Assembly (NCBI GenBank): GCA_017654935.2
Contig: CM065682.1
Location: 34,418,638 to 34,482,637 of the forward strand
Length of the DNA: 64,000 nucleotides
Direction: 5' to 3'
DNA from: Phymorhynchus buccinoides
Lineage: Eukaryota > Mollusca > Gastropoda > Neogastropoda > Raphitomidae
The notes under the pieces are model-generated. The model did not search any database and was not told the DNA's origin. It saw only the letters and a program-made list of their open reading frames with translations. Position numbers and translations under genes: made by a program. Below are positions 17,701 to 28,230 of the stretch, one piece after another. Each line of letters begins with the position of its first letter. The first letter of the stretch is position 1.

Positions 17701-20700
17701 CTACTATTGTCATACACTCTACACTACACTACTATTGTCATACACTCTACTATTGTCATACACTCTACTATTGTCATACACTCTACTATTGTCATACACT
17801 CTACTATTGTCATACACTCTACTATTGTCATACACTCTACTATTGTCATACACTCTACTATTGTCATACACTCTACTATTGTCATACACTCTACTATTGT
17901 CATACACTCTACTATTGTCATACACTCTACTATTGTCATACACTCTACTATTGTCATACACTCTACTATTGTCATACACTCTACTATTGTCATACACTCT
18001 ACTATTGTCATACACTCTACTATTGTCATACACTCTACTATTGTCATACACTCTACTATTGTCATACACTCTACTATTGTCATACACTCTACTATTGTCA
18101 TACACTCTACTATTGTCATACACTCTACTATTGTCATACACTCTACTATTGTCATACACTCTACTATTGTCATACACTCTACTATTGTCATACACTCTAC
18201 TATTGTCATACACTCTACTATTGTCATACACTCTACTATTGTCATACACTCTACTATTGTCATACACTCTACTATTGTCATACACTCTACTATTGTCATA
18301 CACTCTACTATTGTCATACACTCTACTATTGTCATACACTCTACTATTGTCATACACTCTACTATTGTCATACACTACTATTGTCTACACTACTATTTGT
18401 CATACACTCTACTATTGTCATACACTCTACTATTGTCATACACTCTACTATTGTCATACACTCTACTATTGTCATACACTCTACTATTGTCATACACTCT
18501 ACTATTGTCATACACTCTACTATTGTCATACACTCTACTATTGTCATACACTCTACTATTGTCATACACTCTACTATTGTCATACACTCTACTATTGTCA
18601 TACACTCTACTATTGTCATACACTCTACTATTGTCATACACTCTACTATTGTCATACACTCTACTATTGTCATACACTCTACTATTGTCATACACTCTAC
18701 TATTGTCATACACTCTACTATTGTCATACACTCTACTATTGTCATACACTCTACTATTGTCATACACTCTACTATTGTCATACACTCTACTATTGTCATA
18801 CACTCTACTATTGTCATACACTCTACTATTGTCATACACTCTACTATTGTCATACACTCTACTATTGTCATACACTCTACTATTGTCATACACTCTACTA
18901 TTGTCATACACTCTACTATTGTCATACACTCTACTATTGTCATACACTCTACTATTGTCATACACTCTACTATTGTCATACACTCTACTATTGTCATACA
19001 CTCTACTATTGTCATACACTCTACTATTGTCATACACTCTACTATTGTCATACACTCTACTATTGTCATACACTCTACTATTGTCATACACTCTACTATT
19101 GTCATACACTCTACTATTGTCATACACTCTACTATTGTCATACACTCTACTATTGTCATACACTCTACTATTGTCATACACTCTACTATTGTCATACACT
19201 CTACTATTGTCATACACTCTACTATTGTCATACACTACTATTGTCATACACTACTATTGTCATACACTCTACTATTGTCATACACTCTACTATTGTCATA
19301 CACTCTACTATTGTCATACACTCTACTATTGTCATACACTCTACTATTGTCATACACTCTACTATTGTCATACACTCTACTATTGTCATACACTCTACTA
19401 TTGTCATACACTCTACTATTGTCATACACTCTACTATTGTCATACACTCTACTATTGTCATACACTCTACTATTGTCATACACTCTACTATTGTCATACA
19501 CTCTACTATTGTCATACACTCTACTACACTTACTATTGTCATACACTCTATTTGTCATACTATTGTCTACTACTATACTATTGTCATACACTCTACTATT
19601 GTCATACATTCTACTATTGTCATACACTCTACTATTGTCATACACTCTACTATTGTCATACACTCTACTATTGTCATACACTCTACTATTGTCATACACT
19701 TATTGTCATATGTCATACACTACTATTGTCATACACTCTACTATTGTCATACACTCTACTATTGTCATACACTCTACTATTGTCATACACTCTACTATTG
19801 TCATACACTCTACTATTGTCATACACTCTACTATTGTCATACACTCTACTATTGTCATACACTCTACTATTGTCATACACTCTACTATTGTCATACACTC
19901 TACTATTGTCATACACTCTACTATTGTCATACACTCTACTATTGTCATACACTCTACTATTGTCATACACTCTACTATTGTCATACACTCTACTACTACT
20001 ATTGTCATACACTCTACTATTGTCATACACTCTACTATTGTCATACACTCTACTATTGTCATACACTCTACTATTGTCATACACTCTACTATTGTCATAC
20101 ACTCTACTATTGTCATACACTCTACTATTGTCATACACTCTACTATTGTCATACACTCTACTATTGTCATACACTCTACTATTGTCATACACTCTACTAT
20201 TGTCATACACTCTACTATTGTCATACACTCTACTATTGTCATACACTCTACTATTGTCATACACTCTACTATTGTCATACACTCTACTATTGTCATACAC
20301 TCTACTATTGTCATACACTCTACTATTGTCATACACTACTATTGTCATACATTGTCATACTACTATTGTCATACACTCTACTATTGTCATACACTCTACT
20401 ATTGTCATACACTCTACTATTGTCATACACTCTACTATTGTCATACACTCTACTATTGTCATACACTCTACTATTGTCATACACTCTACTATTGTCATAC
20501 ACTCTACTATTGTCATACACTCTACTATTGTCATACACTCTACTATTGTCATACACTCTACTATTGTCATACACTCTACTATTGTCATACACTCTACTAT
20601 TGTCATACACTCTACTATTGTCATACACTCTACTATTGTCATACACTCATACTATTGTCATACACTCTACTATTGTCATACACTCTACTATTGTCATACA

Positions 20701-21204
20701 CTCTACTATTGTCATACACTCTACTATTGTCATACACTCTACTATTGTCATACACTCTACTATTGTCATACACTCTACTATTGTCATACACTCTACTATT
20801 GTCATACACTCTACTATTGTCATACACTCTACTATTGTCATACACTCTACTATTGTCATACACTCTACTATTGTCATACACTCTACTATTGTCATACACT
20901 CTACTATTGTCATACACTCTACTATTGTCATACACTCTACTATTGTCATACACTCTACTATTGTCATACACTCTACTATTGTCATACACTCTACTATTGT
21001 CATACACTCTACTATTGTCATACACTCTACTATTGTCATACACTCTACTATTGTCATACACTCTACTATTGTCATACACTCTACTATTGTCATACACTCT
21101 ACTATAGTCATACACTCTACTATTGTCATACAATCTACTATTGTCATACACTCTACTATAGTCATACACTCTACTATTGTCATACACTATACTATTGTCA
21201 TACA
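2768..21204. repeat. Giant 18-bp satellite array (~1,020 copies)
   Basis: The unit TCTACTATTGTCATACAC is repeated head-to-tail for about 18.4 kb and runs into an assembly gap, so the true array may be longer. The left edge is abrupt (first full unit near 2,771). Copies are almost identical, with unbroken perfect runs such as about 11,696-15,790 (roughly 227 units). Interruptions are mostly small indels (for example near 3,078, 3,241, 4,152, 4,722, 5,050, 5,658, 7,799, 9,801, 10,297, 11,693, 15,794, 17,721) and become dense after 18,370. Substitutions appear only near 19,609 and in the last ~100 bp. All three forward frames and two reverse frames are open because the unit is a multiple of three with few stops; the resulting hexapeptide ORFs of thousands of residues are not genes. 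Unit composition is 5 A, 5 C, 1 G, 7 T, so the strands are strongly asymmetric. Confidence 0.98.
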
Positions 21205-21704
21205 NNNNNNNNNNNNNNNNNNNNNNNNNNNNNNNNNNNNNNNNNNNNNNNNNNNNNNNNNNNNNNNNNNNNNNNNNNNNNNNNNNNNNNNNNNNNNNNN
21301 NNNNNNNNNNNNNNNNNNNNNNNNNNNNNNNNNNNNNNNNNNNNNNNNNNNNNNNNNNNNNNNNNNNNNNNNNNNNNNNNNNNNNNNNNNNNNNNNNNNN
21401 NNNNNNNNNNNNNNNNNNNNNNNNNNNNNNNNNNNNNNNNNNNNNNNNNNNNNNNNNNNNNNNNNNNNNNNNNNNNNNNNNNNNNNNNNNNNNNNNNNNN
21501 NNNNNNNNNNNNNNNNNNNNNNNNNNNNNNNNNNNNNNNNNNNNNNNNNNNNNNNNNNNNNNNNNNNNNNNNNNNNNNNNNNNNNNNNNNNNNNNNNNNN
21601 NNNNNNNNNNNNNNNNNNNNNNNNNNNNNNNNNNNNNNNNNNNNNNNNNNNNNNNNNNNNNNNNNNNNNNNNNNNNNNNNNNNNNNNNNNNNNNNNNNNN
21701 NNNN
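21205..21704. other. Assembly gap (500 N)
   Basis: Exactly 500 N, the usual placeholder for a gap of unknown size, at the unfinished 3' end of the satellite. Reading frames crossing it are meaningless. Confidence 0.99.
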
Positions 21705-21749
21705 TACTGGGCGATACCTTTGGTGCAATTGTTTGTTGCTGTCTTGCAG

Positions 21750-22029
21750 GCTGATGGTGATAGAGGACTGGAAGGGCCTCACAAGGAGCAGATCAAACGC
21801 CCACGCACAGTGCATCAGGTCAAGGGCCACCCTGGCGACATGAGCGCACGCCGGGTGCCCAAGAGTATGAGGAGGAGGTGGGAACCGTGGGGGGGCCCCC
21901 CCCCCCTTTTTTTATTTTTCCTTTTTTGGGAATGACCAGTGAAGGAGGGTCAGGCTAAGGCCTGGGGCGCCGTTGGACAACTTCCTGAGGGTCCGCAGGG
22001 CCGACCAGCTGCACCCAGACGTCGCCGGT
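21750..22029 (+). other. STX17: Putative frame-disrupted N-terminal exon(s) of STX17
   Basis: After a good acceptor (TGTCTTGCAG ending at 21,749) the sequence resembles the N-terminal helical domain of syntaxin-17, but in pieces of different frames. EDWKGL is readable in one frame, and HKEQI..RTVHQVKG..GDM in the next. In human STX17 the matching stretch is W-D-K-L-H-E-E-H-I followed by RTVQQL. At least two indels break the frame. A second candidate piece near 21,975-22,029 reads DNFLRVRRADQLHPDVA and may correspond to the EFLQL region. Homopolymers (C12, T7) and the adjacent gap suggest assembly indels; real decay or a duplicated pseudo-exon is the alternative. Confidence 0.4.
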
Positions 22030-22917
22030 GACCTGTGATGCCTGCCCACTCACTGGTAACAATTTTGATGGGGAATGGTTTTGTTTCAAGCTAGGCTGAC
22101 CAGATCTATTCCTGACATGGGCCTGTGACTGTGAGTGCCTGCCACACTCACTGATAAACATTTGATGGGGAATGGTTTTTGTTTCAGCTAGGCTGACCAG
22201 CTCTACCTGACATGCCTGTGGATGTGAGTGCCTGCCACACTCACTGGTAACATTTTGATGGGGGAAGTTTTTTTCAGCTAGGCTGACCAGCTCTACCCGG
22301 ACATCGCCTGTGACTATGAGTGCCTGCCACACTCACTGGCAACATTTTGATGGGGAATGGTTTTGTTTCAGCTGCACCCAGACATCACCTGTGACTGTGA
22401 GTGGCCTGCCACACTCACTGGCAACATTTTGATGGGGAATGGTTTTGTTTCAGCTAGGCTGACCAGCTCTATCCTGACATGGACTGTGACTGTGAGTGCC
22501 GGCCACACTCACTGGCAACATTTTGATGGGGAATGGTTTTGTTTCAGCTAGGCTGACCAGCTCTATCCTGACATGGACTGTGACTGTGAGTGCCTGCCAC
22601 ACTCACTGGCAACATTTTGATGGGGAATGGTTTTGTTTCAGCTAGGCTGACCAGCTCTATCCTGACATGGACTGTGACTGTGAGTGCCTGCCACACTCAC
22701 TGGCAACATTTTGATGGGGGATTGGTTTTGTTTCAACATTGCCTGTGAGTGTGACCGTGAGTGCCTGCCACACTCACTGTCAACATTTTGATGGGGTATT
22801 GGTTTTGTTTCGACCTTGCGTGTGAGTGTGACTGTGAGTGCCTGGCAGATTGAGTCTTGCCAGGACGTTTAACTTGTTTTTAACGGTTTGTTAGGGGAAT
22901 GGTTTTGTTTCAGTTTT
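22008..22917 (+). repeat. ~94-bp minisatellite carrying a pseudo-exon with splice-like ends
   Basis: About nine copies of a 75-95 bp unit. Each has a core GCTGACCAGCTCTA.CC.GACAT, then GTGAGTGCCTGCCACACTCA, then AACATTTTGATGGGGAATGG and TTTTGTTTCAG. Thus every unit offers an acceptor-like and a donor-like motif around a ~38-nt core. The core matches the exon-like segment GCCGACCAGCTGCACCCAGA at the 5' edge of the array, so the array probably grew by duplicating an exon-intron junction of STX17. Later units (from 22,736) lose the core. Confidence 0.85.
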
Positions 22918-22968
22918 TGATACACATATAGCTGTTTTCCTGGCATACTCCGGAAATCCGTTTTTTGG

Positions 22969-23138
22969 GTTGTGGAGTGCTTGAAAACTTGTGGCTTCCG
23001 GTTTGTGGAGTGCTTAAAAATTGTGGCTTCCGGTTTGTGGAGTGCTAAAACTTGTGCCTTCCAGTTTGTGGAGTGCTAAAACTTGCGCCTTCCGGTTTGT
23101 GGAGTGCTGAAAATTTATGGTTTCCGGTTTTGGAGTGA
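22969..23138 (+). repeat. ~33-bp tandem repeat (5 copies)
   Basis: Five imperfect copies of TTGTGGAGTGCT..AAA followed by CTTGTGGCTTCCGG, in the intron before the first clean STX17 exon. Confidence 0.85.
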
Positions 23139-23361
23139 ATTGCAGGTAAAACAAAATCGGACACTAAGTCCCAGGATAAGTGACTTGATGAGAACATGCA
23201 GTTTGCATGTTGCATAAGCAGTGATGTAGTTTTGTGTCAAAACCCTGGTAGTTTTGATTTGTTTTGTTGTGACATTCCCCCCCCCCCCCCCTCACATATA
23301 GTTCATTAATAAAAAATGTTTTAGTACATATTTACCTTGCTGTCCATTCCTTGTATTTCAG

Positions 23362-26300
23362 ACACCCCTACCAATCATGCCGACTCAAGGGAGGGCAACA
23401 GCTTACCAGCGGAGTTTGCCCCCCCTGTGTCAATGATGGGAGTGCAGACCCTGCTGGAACTACATGTGGTTCCAGAGAACACACAGGCCGCTGCCTCATG
23501 GGAAAGTCTGCAGCAGGTGAGAGAGCAGAACGGAGCATTAACCCCTTCACTGCCATGCCCATTTATATTTTAGGAGTAGATAGTTAAATAAAATAATATG
23601 AAAAAAAACACCCACCTATTTCGATATATAATTTATCATAACTTCATTATAAAGTTTTGTTTTGTCTCTTGTGAATATAATGTCACTTTACACTTGTCGT
23701 GTAGTGCGACAGTGACGACGAAGCATTTACTGTGGAAGAAGTGGCAGAATCTGAACTTAGGCGAATAAAAAAGAGCATCGAAAGTGTTGAAACGATCTTG
23801 GGTTAAGCAGCAGATCGACACAGGTAGTAGAAGAGTTAAAGGAAATGTGTATGCTACCAAAACAAAAAATCAACTGCAAATTTGTGGGGGTGAAATCGAC
23901 AAATACAACTTTTTTTTTTCCTTTAAAAAAATATTTTAACTGTGTGAAAAGACAAAAGTATTCTTATTGATCATGTCAGAATATTCTGTTGCTGTTTATT
24001 TCAGGACATGGAAGAGTTGAATGAACTAGTGCACCAGTTTGCTGACACAGTCACGGTAAGTTTGAAGTAATAACTTTTTTTTGCTGAGAAAAACACATAC
24101 AAAAATCAACAGAATAATTATGCTGTTTCACTTTAGTCGACCAGAAATAATCTAAACAGTTATGCAATGAGATAAATGTTTATTTGTAACAAAAATGACG
24201 TATCTAAATCTATGTTATAATATGACTTTTTTTCGCCTTGGCTTAAGGCTGTGTCAGACCAATTGACATAGGCTAGAACACCAAGACTACATCAAAATGT
24301 TGTTATGCTATGCATAGTTATGCGGGGATTGTCTTTATTCATGACAAGCTCCTAGCATAACATCATCAGTCTCCAAAATCCTCCAAAGACGGAGTGTGGC
24401 TGCCCACATGGCAGGGTAATCAAAAACGGTCACACATGTAATGTTCTCATCCCTAGATGATGCACTTGTACCATAGTGTTCAAGTACTTCTGGTGTTTGG
24501 GATGATCCCTGGAGTCTTTTAGTCAGGGTACACCAACAACATATGACTTTTTCGACAGGTTGTTGCTTTCTAACATCAAAATATTATTACATTAATTTAT
24601 GACTAAATATTCATGTTACACATCTGTTCAATGTGTGTGTGTGTGTGCGTGTGCATACATGTGCTTGTGTGTACGCTCACATGTGTATGTGTGTTCATGT
24701 GTTGACCACAGCAACAGGGTGAGGCAGTGGACAGGATAGAGGACAACATTGACCAGGCCCACGTCAACGTCAGAGGGGGCACCTTCCACCTCGGCAAGGT
24801 AACACCAGGAGATGGCTACCAACGTTTGCCTTTACCTTGTTATGTTGCTGACGTACCCTGGATAAAAGACGTACCCTGGCTAATACTTTGTTATTAGCTT
24901 TGTCATTTACTTAAGCCCATGCATACACACACACAGAGGCATGCATGAACATGCACACCCACAAGCTTGCATGCATGAACATGCACACCCACAAGCTTGC
25001 ATGCATGCACGCACACACATGCATATATGTGCACATGCTTACAATGAATATTTGCTTGCGTGCAATGAACGTTTCAAGATAATCTCGGCGTCTGGAAAAC
25101 AGAGAAAAAAAAGTCTTGATAAATTAAAAGGGTTGTTTCTAGTAATTCTACAGGTTTCACTCAGACACATACTTGTACACACTTTCTTTTTTTGTGTATG
25201 TTTACATTTCCATCTTCAATCCCCTTCATTATTTAAATAATATAAATTTAGATCAAATGATCAAATCAACAAACTTAAAAGAATATTGTGAACATGATCT
25301 TCTCAACATAAAGACTATTGCATATAATGATAAATTTATTCTTATTATAAACAGGATTGTGATCATGGGGTTCCCCCCTGTTCCTCTGTGTTGCAGGCGT
25401 CCAAGTACAAGGTAGCCATGTTCCCGGTGATGGGGGCTGTATTGGGAGGAATCGTCGCTGGACCCATGGGATTGGTGGCTGGAGCCAAGCTGGGGGGACT
25501 GGCTTGCGCTGTCGGGGGTGGGGTGGCTGGTCAGTGTCCAATTTATCGTCAAAACAAAACTCTGCAGTCTTGTACTCTATACACTCCCCTCCCTCATGTT
25601 TACGACCGTCAGTCTCAAAGTCTGCTTCTTTCAGTTTAATGAAAATATTCCTAGGCTGATTCTAACCCTACCCATTTCCTGGGAACAGTCTCAATGTGAA
25701 AATTGGAGGGGGGAGGGAGGGGAGGAGTTGCGTAAAGTACAAGAAAACAGAACTCTTTGAGAATCAGGTATGGTTCTTTTCAGCACTGAATTCAGAGAAA
25801 GTGAATGTAGAAAAACAACTATTTGAGAGGATTTAAAGCTTGAGGAGGATGCCTTTTCCCCAATTCTTTAAACTCTTCTAGCGCCATAAATTTACTGACA
25901 TTTTTTCCCCCTTGCATACCAATTTTGTTTCAAGGGGGAAGTAGCTATTTTTTCAAGTGTACATGCATCGCTTTAGCGGGACAAACCCAGTAACATAAGC
26001 TCTAAAAATAATCACATGGCAGGGTGGTTGGTGGCGGAATGCAACCCCTTCCCTGCCCAGACCTGTGTCTACTACATGGTGTGTGATGTCATTGGTGATG
26101 TCATAACTTATTGATGTCATAGTCCTGGAATGATGGATTTTGGTTTACACAAGTCAAGAAATATATATACATCTAGACCATTTTCTCAGATTGAGTCTAA
26201 CAGGTCTCTTTTAAATTGTACTAGCGCAACGCCCCATACCGGTAACGCCTAGTACCGGTAACGCCTTGTACAGGTAACGCCAAGTACCGGTACCGCTGAG

Positions 26301-28230
26301 TACCGGTTTCGCCGGGTCCGCAAAATATTATATTTTTACTTTTGTGGCTGAAAATACAATTTTTTGACCCCTACCACTTTCAAAGCCTACCGATCTCCAT
26401 GACCTTGACCTTGACCTTGATCGGTATGCAATCATCAGAACAACCATAAGCCAAAGTACCTACATGCCAAGTTTGAAGTCCCTAAGACCAACGGTGTGGA
26501 CGTTATAGCCCCTTAAAGATTTTCGGTTTTCAAGGTCATACACCAAGGTGAAGGTCATGACGGCGATAATTTATGCGCGGATGCCTTCTCTCATGGTGAC
26601 ACGCCACCACACAAAACTGGAAACGATTCGGTAAAGCAGTTCGGGAGATATGCGTGGGACAGTAAAACCCAATCATTAGACCCCTACCACTTTCAAGGCA
26701 TACCGATCTCCCTGACCTTGACCTTGACCTTCATTGGTACGCCATCATCAGAACGGCCATAAGCGAAAGTACATCCATGCCAAGTTTCAAGACTCTAGGA
26801 CCTGCGGTGTGGAAGTTATGGCCCCTTAACGATTTTCGGTTTTCAAGGTCATACACCAACGTCAAGGTCAGGACGGCAAAAAGTTTTGCACAGATGCCTT
26901 CCTCTCATGGGGACACACCACCACACAAAATTTGAAGTGATTCGGTCAAGCGGTTCGGAAGATCCTTGGGACAGACAGAAAAGAACAAACAAACAAACAA
27001 AAACAGGAAACAAACCCGAACAGTTCGGATTTACTAACTGCAAGTGCGTGTGGAGCTGTGTGTGGTCCCCCCCCCCCCTCCCCACAACCCCTTGGCGGAG
27101 GTTTCCGAAAAGTAAGGACGGCATGACCTTCCGAGGGTGCCAAGGATGCTTGATGCCAAATTTGGTGTCGATCGGTTGAGAACTGTGGCCCCCTCCAGCC
27201 CACCCCCCTGAACACCCCCCCACACACACACCCAACCATCCCACCCCTCACCCCTCCAGACCCCATTCCCCCCAGCCCCCCTCCTTCCTCCCCTCCCTCC
27301 TCAACCCCCTCCCCCCCCCCCCCCCCCCTACGCTCACAGCTCACACGCACTTGCTGTTAGTAAATCCGAGCTGCGTGTGGTCCCCCCTCCCCCCCACGAC
27401 CCCTTGGCGGAGGTTTCCGAAAAGTAAGGACGGCATGACCTTCGGAGGGTGCCAAGGATGCTTGATACCAAATTTGGTGTCGATCGGTTGAGAACTGTGG
27501 CCCTGCATAAGGGACACACAGACAGACAGACAGACAGATTTCGAAAATATATACAAGATAATAAGAAAATCGATAATTTCTCTGTTTTCCTCTGGCAGTG
27601 AAGGGGTTAAGTGAAAAATGTATCCAAAGAAAAAAGAATATCCATTTTATGGAATTGTATCTTAATCAAAAGAACAGATCCTGCGAATCACATTATAGTT
27701 TGTTTTTTGTTCGTGTAATGCTGAAAATGTAACAAACGGGCAAATCAAGTTATGTTTCTTGTAATTACTCTGTGCAGGGTTTGCCGGTGGTAAGTGTCCT
27801 GGGGGGAAAGAGTTCCAAGGGGAAAATTGTCCGGGGGGAAAAGAGTCCTAGGGGAAGAAAATCCAGGGGGATAGTGTCCGGTTACCAAATGTAATATATG
27901 ATATTCTGAAACATTTTTGTTTCTTGTTCGTGTAATGCTGAAAATGTAACGAACAGGTAAATCAAGTTATGTTTCTTGTAATTATTCTGTGCAGGGTTTG
28001 CCGGTGGTAAGTACCTGAAATCTCGACACAACAGGGCGGTGTCTCTGGAAATGCAGAACCTGAGTGAGAGGAAGGACAGCGAGGTGAGTGACCTGCGGGC
28101 CCCTCAGCGCTCCACCTCCAACCCAGAACTGGCCTCACCCACCTCCGGAGGCAGCCCTGAAATGTCCAGGTTCCGCCAGTTCTTCTCTTGGGGTCAGCGC
28201 AAGTCCAACTCTACTGAGAGCGACAACTGA
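23362..28230 (+). CDS. STX17: Syntaxin-17 (Qa-SNARE), C-terminal five exons
   Basis: STX17 is the autophagosomal Qa-SNARE that pairs with SNAP29 and VAMP8 for fusion with lysosomes. Exons: 23,362-23,516, 24,005-24,055, 24,712-24,798, 25,397-25,529 and 27,995-28,230 (TGA 28,228-28,230). All have GT-AG borders and matching phases, giving 219 residues. Exon 1 here ends AAASWESLQQ (human AAESWETLE). The next two exons form the SNARE motif with the central-layer Gln in TVTQQGEAVDRIEDNI. The fourth exon starts ASKYKVA and encodes a double hydrophobic anchor rich in Gly (GAVLGGIVAGPMGLVAG, LGGLACAVGGGVAG), continuing GFAGGKYL in the last exon. This is the glycine-zipper hairpin typical of STX17 (human GGGVLGFTGGKL). 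The cytosolic tail is Ser/Pro-rich and longer than the human one. The 5' exons are damaged near 21,750 or lie left of or inside the satellite and gap. Possible ATTAAA polyadenylation signals occur at about 28,483 and 28,522. Confidence 0.93.
24375..24527 (+). repeat. Dispersed SINE-like repeat, copy 1
   Basis: Contains GGAGTGTGGCTGCCCACATG, GGGTAATCAAAAACGGTCA and CACTTGTACCATAGTGTTCA. A second copy lies inverted at 38,877-39,018. The motif GTGGCTGCC..ATGG.GGGTAAT..AAACGGTCA resembles a repeat I associate with gastropod genomes; that link is from memory and tentative. Confidence 0.7.
24922..25022 (+). repeat. Short CA-rich tandem repeat
   Basis: CATGCATGAACATGCACACC followed by CACAAGCTTG occurs twice in tandem inside an STX17 intron, embedded in CA-rich sequence. 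Confidence 0.8.
25868..26043 (+). repeat. Truncated TTAA-type MITE (CTCTTCTAGC family)
   Basis: Starts TAAACTCTTCTAGCGCCAT and shares AAGCTCTAAAAATA and GCAGGGT..TTGG with the complete copy at 34,568-34,935. The right terminus is not recognisable. Confidence 0.6.
26044..27610 (+). mobile_element. TTAA MITE split by insertion of another repeat
   Basis: The left half (26,044-26,217) starts AACCCCTTCCCTGCCC and carries GATGTCATTGGTGATGTCAT and GACCATTTTCTCAGATTGAG. The right half (27,556-27,606) ends TCTGGCAGTGAAGGGG followed by TTAA. Together they are about 225 bp, the size of the intact relative at 47,510-47,730, which has the same internal order. The 1.3-kb repeat between them must have inserted later. 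Confidence 0.65.
26216..27556 (+). mobile_element. Unclassified dispersed repeat (ACTAGCGCAACGCC family), copy 1
   Basis: It begins ACTAGCGCAACGCC and continues with several ~16-bp repeats of the type ACCGGTAACGCCTAGT. Two ~315-bp repeats follow, each with ACCACTTTCAA, TACCGATCTCC and TGACCTTGACCTTGACC (from about 26,365 and 26,681). Two further related ~315-bp repeats carry CTTGGCGGAGGTTTCCGAAA (near 27,090 and 27,405), and it ends in (ACAG)n. A second copy in reverse orientation is at 57,130-57,715. No coding capacity is seen; poly-C runs at 27,302-27,328 make local length uncertain. Confidence 0.7.
27690..27797 (+). repeat. Duplicate of the last STX17 intron-exon junction, with 12-nt microexon candidate
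   Basis: About 105 bp (TGCTGAAAATGTAAC..AAATCAAGTTATGTTTCTTG, then TAATTA.TCTGTGCAG) is repeated at 27,905-28,012 with only a few differences. In this upstream copy the acceptor ends at 27,777, followed by GGTTTGCCGGTG (27,778-27,789) and a consensus donor GTAAGT (27,790-27,795). Inclusion would add 12 nt in frame. Confidence 0.85.
27797..27885 (+). repeat. ~16-bp degenerate tandem repeat
   Basis: Five to six copies of TCC.GGGGGGAAAAGAG/ATTG between the two copies of the STX17 junction. The best copy, AATTGTCCGGGGGGAAAA, resembles the arms of the element at 37,419-38,055. Confidence 0.75.

Noticed and set aside
2704..21843. Very long reading frames (up to thousands of residues) over the satellite
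   Set aside because: They are translations of an 18-bp tandem repeat in five frames, with parts crossing the N gap. There is no amino-acid complexity and no gene signal.
23538..27610. A 4-kb composite transposon carrying STX17 exons, bounded by TTAA-CCCCTTCACTGCCA at 23,538 and TGGCAGTGAAGGGG-TTAA at 27,607
   Set aside because: The right end belongs to a MITE whose left half is at 26,044. The left end at 23,538 is better explained as a separate fragment of the same family.
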